A DNA stretch of 6,039 bases from Candidatus Bathyarchaeota archaeon (lineage in GTDB: Archaea; Thermoproteota; Bathyarchaeia; TCS64): positions 1 to 6,039 of the forward strand of contig DUKA01000010.1 in assembly GCA_013329615.1 (NCBI GenBank), read 5' to 3'. Numbering within the stretch: the first letter of the stretch is position 1; the number at the start of each line of letters is the position of its first letter. The position numbers were made by a program, and so were the translations under genes. A model generated the notes under the pieces. The model was not told where the DNA came from. It did no database searches and was given only the letters and a program-made list of their open reading frames with translations. Below are positions 1 to 4,169 of this stretch, one piece after another.

Positions 1-200
1 GGCTCGGGCTCCCTGTGCAGGCGATCCTCGAGAGGCTGTGCAAGTGCGCCGTGGGGCTCTGCGGAAGCTGCGCCATAGGACCATACAGGGTGTGTCATGA
101 TGGTCCCATCTTCGACTCTGCTAAACTGAGGGTGATCGCGGCAGAGTTTGGTAAGAGGCGAATGGACGCCTCGGGGCGCATGATACGCGTCGACCACTGA
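1..200 (+). CDS. pyrK: PyrK-like dihydroorotate dehydrogenase electron transfer subunit, C-terminal fragment (5' truncated)
   Basis: Only the last 65 residues are present, read from base 3; the gene enters from the left edge. They hold the C-terminal [2Fe-2S] domain of the PyrK family: Cys15-x4-Cys20-x2-Cys23-x7-Cys31 (numbered from the first complete codon), followed by the typical RVC-x-DGP-x-F segment. In this family the protein carries FAD and the iron-sulfur cluster and passes electrons from the PyrD FMN to NAD+ during dihydroorotate oxidation in pyrimidine synthesis. An extra cysteine (Cys13) lies two residues before the first ligand. The FAD and NAD domains are outside the window, so a related ferredoxin-NADP reductase or sulfhydrogenase gamma-type subunit cannot be fully excluded. 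No pyrD follows; the next gene is an unrelated hydrolase 36 bases downstream, so any pyrD partner must lie upstream or elsewhere. Confidence 0.8.
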   Translation, partial: LGLPVQAILERLCKCAVGLCGSCAIGPYRVCHDGPIFDSAKLRVIAAEFGKRRMDASGRMIRVDH

Positions 201-215
201 GGAAACCGTTTTCTA
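201..215 (+). promoter_or_regulatory. Possible promoter of the MBL hydrolase gene (BRE-like plus weak TATA box)
   Basis: A purine-rich GGAAAC (201-206) is followed by TTTTCTA (209-215) in an otherwise GC-rich gap. The centre of the T/A run lies about 25 bases before the ATG at 237. This is the archaeal TATA-to-start-site distance, so a leaderless transcript is plausible. No Shine-Dalgarno sequence precedes the ATG. The match is weak; the T run could instead aid termination after pyrK. Confidence 0.35.
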
Positions 216-236
216 CCCCAAAGGCACCCTCAATCC

Positions 237-965
237 ATGTCCAGCGAGAAGGCGAGGGTGGACGTCCTCTTCGAGTGTTTCTACATGAGCCTAGGTGTCC
301 GCGAGGGGCACCCGATGCTGACCTTCAGGTGGCCGCTGACGCCGATGCCGCCGCCCGCGATAGGTCAAACCTACAACGGTGTCACGTTCAACCTCGGCTC
401 CACGAACACGGTTATGATTCGGGACGATGGTAAGAACATATTAATCGACCCGGGCATCATCCAGCTCGGCCGCTACGGGTGCCTCCCCAAGAGGCTCGCG
501 GAGTTCGGCCTCAAGCCGGCCGACATAGACATCGTAATCAACACTCACTGCCACTACGACCACACAGAGTCCAACTATATGTGGCGCGGTAAGCCCCTCC
601 TCATTCACGAGGCGGAGTACGACTACGCCGCGGAGCTCTACTGGCCCGAGTGGCGCAGCGCCTTCATCGACATACTCGACGTGCAGAAGTTCAGGGGGGA
701 GAAGAGGGTCACGAAGAACGTGCGCCTTATCGAGACCTTCGGGCACACGCCGGGGAGCATCTCCGCCCTCGTTGAGACTGCCGAGGGGCTCGTCGCCTGC
801 GTCGGGGACGCCGCAATCGTGAAGGAGGATTACCTCGAGTTCAGGGAGCCTATGGTGGTTACGAAGAACATCAGCGGCGCGACCGCCGTGGCGAGCCTGA
901 AGAAGGTGGCGGGGTATAAGCCCGTGCTCGTCATCCCCGGGCACGACACCGCGTTTCGCCCCTAG
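237..965 (+). CDS. Metallo-beta-lactamase-fold hydrolase, substrate unknown
   Basis: This 242-residue protein has the full metal-binding set of a binuclear MBL-fold hydrolase. It shows HCHYDH (His104, His106, Asp108, His109), His170 in FGHTPGS, Asp191 in VGDAA, and a final His236 in IPGHD. The fold appears to begin near residue 51 (FNLGSTNT, then LIDPG at 69-73). About 50 residues precede it, including a Pro-rich stretch (33-40). No signal peptide or membrane segment is seen, so it is probably cytosolic. The general type is the glyoxalase II or lactonase-like hydrolases, but nothing in the sequence fixes a substrate. The ATG at 237 is the first start in the frame close to the promoter-like element; Met17 or Met27 are alternatives because they keep the whole catalytic core. 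It sits between pyrK (36-base gap) and the S30e gene (45-base gap), which itself has a good TATA box, so it may be transcribed alone. Confidence 0.88.
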   Translation: MSSEKARVDVLFECFYMSLGVREGHPMLTFRWPLTPMPPPAIGQTYNGVTFNLGSTNTVMIRDDGKNILIDPGIIQLGRYGCLPKRLAEFGLKPADIDIVINTHCHYDHTESNYMWRGKPLLIHEAEYDYAAELYWPEWRSAFIDILDVQKFRGEKRVTKNVRLIETFGHTPGSISALVETAEGLVACVGDAAIVKEDYLEFREPMVVTKNISGATAVASLKKVAGYKPVLVIPGHDTAFRP

Positions 966-984
966 AAAGGTTTATAGATAAATA
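965..984 (+). promoter_or_regulatory. Archaeal promoter (BRE + TATA box) of the S30e gene
   Basis: GAAAGG (965-970, BRE-like) runs into TTTATAGATAAATA (971-984), the most A/T-rich run in the window. It starts directly after the stop codon of the preceding hydrolase gene. With the box centred near 974, transcription should begin near base 1000, leaving a leader of roughly 10 bases before the ATG at 1011. A weak GGCGGT (999-1004) lies just before the start but probably falls at the start site itself. This is the best promoter in the window, as expected for a ribosomal protein gene. Confidence 0.7.
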
Positions 985-1010
985 CCCTCCCAGAAGACGG
1001 CGGTAATAGC

Positions 1011-1199
1011 ATGCCGACACACGGATCACTCACAAAGGCCGGCAAGGTCAGGGCACAGACACCCAAGATCGAGCCAACGCCCAAGACCCGCCTCGCCCCC
1101 AAGAGGAAGACGAGGAGCAACTTCACCAAGAGGATCGTCCACGCCCCACGCGACGAACGCGGCGGACGCGGTGGACGCGGCGGCGGACAGCGCTTTTAA
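1011..1199 (+). CDS. rps30e: 30S ribosomal protein S30e (eS30)
   Basis: A 62-residue, strongly basic protein. Its N-terminus (HGSLTKAGKVRAQTPK, residues 4-19) is the hallmark of archaeal/eukaryotic S30e, followed by a Lys/Arg-rich middle (KRKTR at 31-35; NFTKRIV at 37-43). The protein is a component of the small ribosomal subunit; in known structures it lies on the shoulder near the decoding region. Residues 50-62 form an Arg/Gly tail (three RGG units, then GQRF) encoded by 9-base repeats. I do not associate this tail with most family members, and it makes the protein slightly long. The ATG is certain because the conserved block starts at residue 4. It has its own strong TATA box upstream, and elp3 begins about 16 bases after its stop, so partial co-transcription is likely. 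S30e is characteristic of TACK archaea, which supports the lineage call. Confidence 0.93.
   Translation: MPTHGSLTKAGKVRAQTPKIEPTPKTRLAPKRKTRSNFTKRIVHAPRDERGGRGGRGGGQRF
1158..1187 (+). repeat. Short in-frame tandem repeat encoding RGG units
   Basis: The codons CGC-GGC-GGA, CGC-GGT-GGA and CGC-GGC-GGC-GGA follow each other inside the S30e gene, giving three near-identical 9-base units with one extra glycine codon. They encode Arg50 to Gly59. The arrangement is typical of slippage-driven expansion in a GC-rich gene. Confidence 0.8.
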
Positions 1200-1200
1200 G
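1193..1200 (+). promoter_or_regulatory. Possible TATA box of elp3, overlapping the S30e stop codon
   Basis: CTTTTAAG spans the last codon and the TAA stop of S30e. It is the only A/T-rich run before elp3. With a centre near 1197, the expected transcription start is around 1221-1225. This lies after the first possible start codon (TTG 1216) but just before the second (TTG 1228). It could also be only the incidental TTT-TAA end of S30e. Confidence 0.4.
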
Positions 1201-1215
1201 TCCGTCTCACCCTAG

Positions 1216-2790
1216 TTGGACTCGGTTTTGGATCGCGCCCTCAGGGAGATAGTCGAGAAACTTCTTCGGATCGATTCCCCCACTAGGACCGACCTTGACA
1301 GCGTGAAGATAGAAGTGGCACGCGCGCACGGGCTGCCACAGATTCCGCGCAACTCGGAGATACTCGCCACACTCACCGAGGAGGAAGCCAAGATTCTGCT
1401 CCCCATCCTCAGACGAAAGGAGGCGCGCGCCTTGAGCGGGGTGAGCGTCGTCGCCGTCATGACCGAGCCATACCCCTGCCCGCACGGGCGATGCGCCTAC
1501 TGCCCCGGTGGCCCCGACGAGGACAGCCCCCAGAGCTACACGGGATACGAGCCAGCCGCTATGAGGGGCGCGCAGAACGAGTACGACCCCTATAGGCAGG
1601 TGAAGGCGAGGATCAAGCAGCTGAAGACAATCGGGCACGTCGTCGACAAGGTCGACCTCATAATCATGGGTGGCACCTTCCCCGCCTCGCCACACGCCTA
1701 TCAGGAGGGCTTCGTGAAGGGCTGCCTAGACGCCCTCACCGACGTCCCCTCCGCTGACCTCGCCGAGGCGAAGCTAAACGCCGAGAACTCGGGGGTGAGG
1801 AACGTCGGCGTAACCGTCGAGACGCGCCCCGATTGCATAAAGGAGAAGGACGTCAACGGGATGCTTGAACTCGGCGTGACTCGCGTCGAACTCGGCGTCC
1901 AGAACGTCTACGACGACATCTACAGGCTCGTGGACCGCGGCCACACCGTGCAGGACGTTGTCGACGCCACCTCCCACCTCAAGGACTCCGCCCTCAAGAT
2001 ATGCTACCACATGATGCCCGGTCTCCCCGGGTCAAGCCTAGAGCGAGACCTCGAAGGCTTCCGCACAATCTTCGAGGACCCCTGCTTCAAGCCTGACATG
2101 CTCAAGATATACCCGACCCTCGTCGTGAAGGGCACGCGCCTCTACGATTGGTGGAAGAAGGGCGAGTACGCGCCGCTTACCACGGAGGCCGCCACCGAAC
2201 TCGTCTCGAAGGTCATGGAGATAACCCCGCCGTGGGTCCGCATCATGAGGGTGCAGCGCGACATACCCCTCCCACGGATAGATGCGGGGGTCGACATGAG
2301 CAACCTGCGCCAGCTCGCGGAGGATCGCCTCGTCGCGCGGGGAGGGCGTTGCAGGTGCATAAGGTGTCGCGAGGCGGGTCACTCGGCGAAGAAGGCGGAC
2401 ACAGAACGGGTTGAGATCACCCACACTGTCTACGAGGCATCCGGGGGCATCGAGGACTTCATACAGGCCGAGGACAGGGAGTCCGACGCCCTCATAGGCT
2501 TCGTAAGGCTCAGGATCCCATACGAGCCATTCCGCCCCGAGCTGGACGACCACACGGGGCTGATCAGGGAACTACACGTCTACGGGCGCATGGTTCCCGT
2601 CGGCGAGCGCCGCGGCGACGCTTGGCAGCACAGGGGTTGGGGCGAGGCGCTCATGATGGAGGCGGAGAAGACCGCTCGCGAGCGGTACGACATGCGCAAG
2701 ATGGTGGTCATGAGCGCCCTCGGCACCAAGCAGTACTACGCTCGCCTCGGCTACGAGAAGTCGGGCGTCTACGTCTCCAAGCCGCTCTGA
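1216..2790 (+). CDS. elp3: Elp3: tRNA wobble-uridine (U34) carboxymethylation enzyme, radical SAM / acetyltransferase
   Basis: The 524-residue length fits archaeal Elp3. In order: an N-terminal tRNA-binding region (about 1-80) leading into SGVSVVAVMTEPYPC; the radical-SAM cluster motif Cys88-x4-Cys93-x2-Cys96; MGGTFPA (151-157) and the ETRPDC segment (202-207); a Cys-rich zinc site (Cys379, Cys381, Cys384); and a C-terminal GNAT-type acetyltransferase domain with RELHVYG (451-457) and the acetyl-CoA loop QHRGWG (471-476), ending in the usual YYARLGYE. Archaeal Elp3 acts without the other Elongator subunits and uses acetyl-CoA and SAM to form cm5U34 in tRNA. No AUG is available: a TAG lies directly before TTG 1216, and TTG 1228 is the next candidate. 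Both keep the conserved N-terminal helix. It follows S30e by 16 bases and precedes gatD by 47. All key residues look intact. Confidence 0.95.
   Translation: MDSVLDRALREIVEKLLRIDSPTRTDLDSVKIEVARAHGLPQIPRNSEILATLTEEEAKILLPILRRKEARALSGVSVVAVMTEPYPCPHGRCAYCPGGPDEDSPQSYTGYEPAAMRGAQNEYDPYRQVKARIKQLKTIGHVVDKVDLIIMGGTFPASPHAYQEGFVKGCLDALTDVPSADLAEAKLNAENSGVRNVGVTVETRPDCIKEKDVNGMLELGVTRVELGVQNVYDDIYRLVDRGHTVQDVVDATSHLKDSALKICYHMMPGLPGSSLERDLEGFRTIFEDPCFKPDMLKIYPTLVVKGTRLYDWWKKGEYAPLTTEAATELVSKVMEITPPWVRIMRVQRDIPLPRIDAGVDMSNLRQLAEDRLVARGGRCRCIRCREAGHSAKKADTERVEITHTVYEASGGIEDFIQAEDRESDALIGFVRLRIPYEPFRPELDDHTGLIRELHVYGRMVPVGERRGDAWQHRGWGEALMMEAEKTARERYDMRKMVVMSALGTKQYYARLGYEKSGVYVSKPL
2671..2686. repeat. 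Perfect 16-base palindrome inside elp3
   Basis: ACCGCTCGCGAGCGGT equals its own reverse complement. It lies in the acetyltransferase domain of elp3 (codons for T-A-R-E-R after residue 485). It has no loop, so it resembles a protein-binding site more than a hairpin, but it is far from any gene start and may be chance in GC-rich code. Confidence 0.6.
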
Positions 2791-2797
2791 CCCGCAT

Positions 2798-2807
2798 CTC
2801 TTAATAC
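2798..2807 (+). promoter_or_regulatory. Probable TATA box of the gatDE operon
   Basis: TCTCTTAATAC lies in the 47-base gap between elp3 and gatD, with CTTAATAC at 2800-2807. A centre near 2803 predicts transcription start near 2829, about 8 bases before the gatD ATG at 2838. No Shine-Dalgarno sequence lies in that short leader, so translation would start as on a leaderless or near-leaderless mRNA. Confidence 0.5.
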
Positions 2808-2837
2808 CCAGATAGGCGGTAGAAATCCTGATTCTAG

Positions 2838-4169
2838 ATGACCGCCGAGACTCTACCCGGCTACAGGGGGAAGCTCAGGGAGCTACTCACGAAGGCTAAG
2901 GTCGGGGTGGGAGACGTCGTGCGGGTCCACACGGGGGGCGACTCATACGAGGGCACCCTCCTGCCCCGCGTCGAGAACGCAGACGAGTGGCACCTCGTCA
3001 TAAAGCAGAAGACCGGCTACAACATCGGCATCGCACACGCAGACGACCTGCGCGTCGAGAAGGTCGGTGAGGCGATAAAGCCCGAGTTCCGCCCACCGCC
3101 GCTGCCCCCCGTCAAGGAGGGGCTGCCAAAGGTCAGCATCATAAGCACGGGCGGAACCATCGCCAGCCGAGTCGACTACGTCACCGGCGGCGTCTACGCC
3201 GCCATGTCAAGCCGGGACTTGTTCAGCATCGTCCCCGAGCTCGCCGACATAGCCCAGATCGAGACCGACATCCTCTACAGTGTCTTCAGCGAGAACATCA
3301 ACTCCGACCACTGGGAGGGGATGGCGAAGAGGATCGCCGAGACGATCAAGAAGGGTGCCGACGGCGTCGTCATCACCCACGGTACCGACACGATGGGCTA
3401 CAGCACGGCTGCTCTGAGCCTCGCCGTCCAGAACCTGCCAGTCCCCGTCATCTTCGTCGGCAGTCAGAGGAGCAGCGATCGCCCCAGCAGCGACTCCGCC
3501 ACGAACCTCGTCGCGGTAGTCAACGCGGCGGCGCACGCGCCCTTCGCCGAGGTGGCGCTCGGCATGCACGAGGACACAAGCGACGACTCAATAATATTCC
3601 ACCCCGGCGCCAAGGTGCGCAAGTGCCACAGCAGCGCCCGCTACGCCTTCCAGACCGTCAACGCCAGCCCCATCGCCCGATACAGGAGCGGTAAATTCGA
3701 GATGATCGCCGAACACTACCGCCCGCGCCAGAAATCCGAGCCAGTCATAATGAACAGGTTCGAGAAGAAGGTCGCCCTCCTCAAGTTCCACCCCGGCTTC
3801 AACCCGCTGATAGTCGACTCGTTTATCGACGCCGGGTTCCGCGGCATAGTCTTCGAGGGCACTGGCCTCGGCCACGTCTCCGAGGCGTGCTACGACGCCA
3901 TAGGGCGCGCCGAGAAGGCGGGCATCCTCATGGGGATGACGAGCCAGTGCATCTGGGGACGCGTCAACATGAACGTCTACAGCATGGGACGGGAGCTTAC
4001 ACGCCGAGGCGTAGAGCCCCTCGGGGACATGCTCCCCGAGACGGCGCTCGTCAAGATGATGTGGAGCCTCGGCAACACGAAGACCACCGAAGAAGCGAGG
4101 GCGCTGCTGCTCACAAACGTCGCGGGTGAGTATAACGACCGCACCCCCTATGCTAGGAGGGAGCCGTGA
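2838..4169 (+). CDS. gatD: Glutamyl-tRNA(Gln) amidotransferase subunit D (GatD)
   Basis: This 443-residue protein releases ammonia from an amide donor for use by GatE in converting Glu-tRNA(Gln) to Gln-tRNA(Gln). Residues 1-90 form the N-terminal domain specific to GatD (GDVVRVHTGG at 25-34, YEGTLLPR at 37-44). This domain separates GatD from plain asparaginases. The type I asparaginase domain follows: STGGTIAS (103-110), THGTDTMGYS (180-189), the GSQRSSDRPSSD segment (208-219), and Lys262 in VRKCHSSAR. By alignment with the Methanothermobacter enzyme as I recall it, the catalytic residues are Thr107, Thr183, Asp184 and Lys262; all are present. The end of the chain (LGNTKTTEE near 411-419) is also typical. 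The ATG is the only nearby start that retains the N-terminal domain. The stop codon overlaps the gatE start by one base, so the two subunits are made together in equal amounts. Confidence 0.96.
   Translation: MTAETLPGYRGKLRELLTKAKVGVGDVVRVHTGGDSYEGTLLPRVENADEWHLVIKQKTGYNIGIAHADDLRVEKVGEAIKPEFRPPPLPPVKEGLPKVSIISTGGTIASRVDYVTGGVYAAMSSRDLFSIVPELADIAQIETDILYSVFSENINSDHWEGMAKRIAETIKKGADGVVITHGTDTMGYSTAALSLAVQNLPVPVIFVGSQRSSDRPSSDSATNLVAVVNAAAHAPFAEVALGMHEDTSDDSIIFHPGAKVRKCHSSARYAFQTVNASPIARYRSGKFEMIAEHYRPRQKSEPVIMNRFEKKVALLKFHPGFNPLIVDSFIDAGFRGIVFEGTGLGHVSEACYDAIGRAEKAGILMGMTSQCIWGRVNMNVYSMGRELTRRGVEPLGDMLPETALVKMMWSLGNTKTTEEARALLLTNVAGEYNDRTPYARREP
4156..4161 (+). promoter_or_regulatory. Shine-Dalgarno site of gatE
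   Basis: GGAGGG, inside the 3' end of gatD, is a near-perfect match to the archaeal anti-Shine-Dalgarno sequence and ends 7 bases before the ATG at 4169. It is the only convincing ribosome-binding site in the window. Its spacing favours ATG 4169 over the in-frame GTG directly before it at 4166. Confidence 0.8.

Noticed and set aside
441..944. Reverse-strand open frame opposite the MBL hydrolase
   Set aside because: Fully inside a gene with intact catalytic motifs; no start signals and no recognisable motif in its translation.
999..2821. Shared GGCGGTA heptamer (999-1005 and 2815-2821) upstream of S30e and gatD, both after an AATACCC
   Set aside because: The distances to the TATA box and to the start codon differ between the two copies, and one lies before the predicted transcript start, so a common regulatory role is not supported.
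2787..2837. Possible terminator after elp3
   Set aside because: No stem-loop and no run of T longer than two; the A/T-rich part fits a TATA box better.
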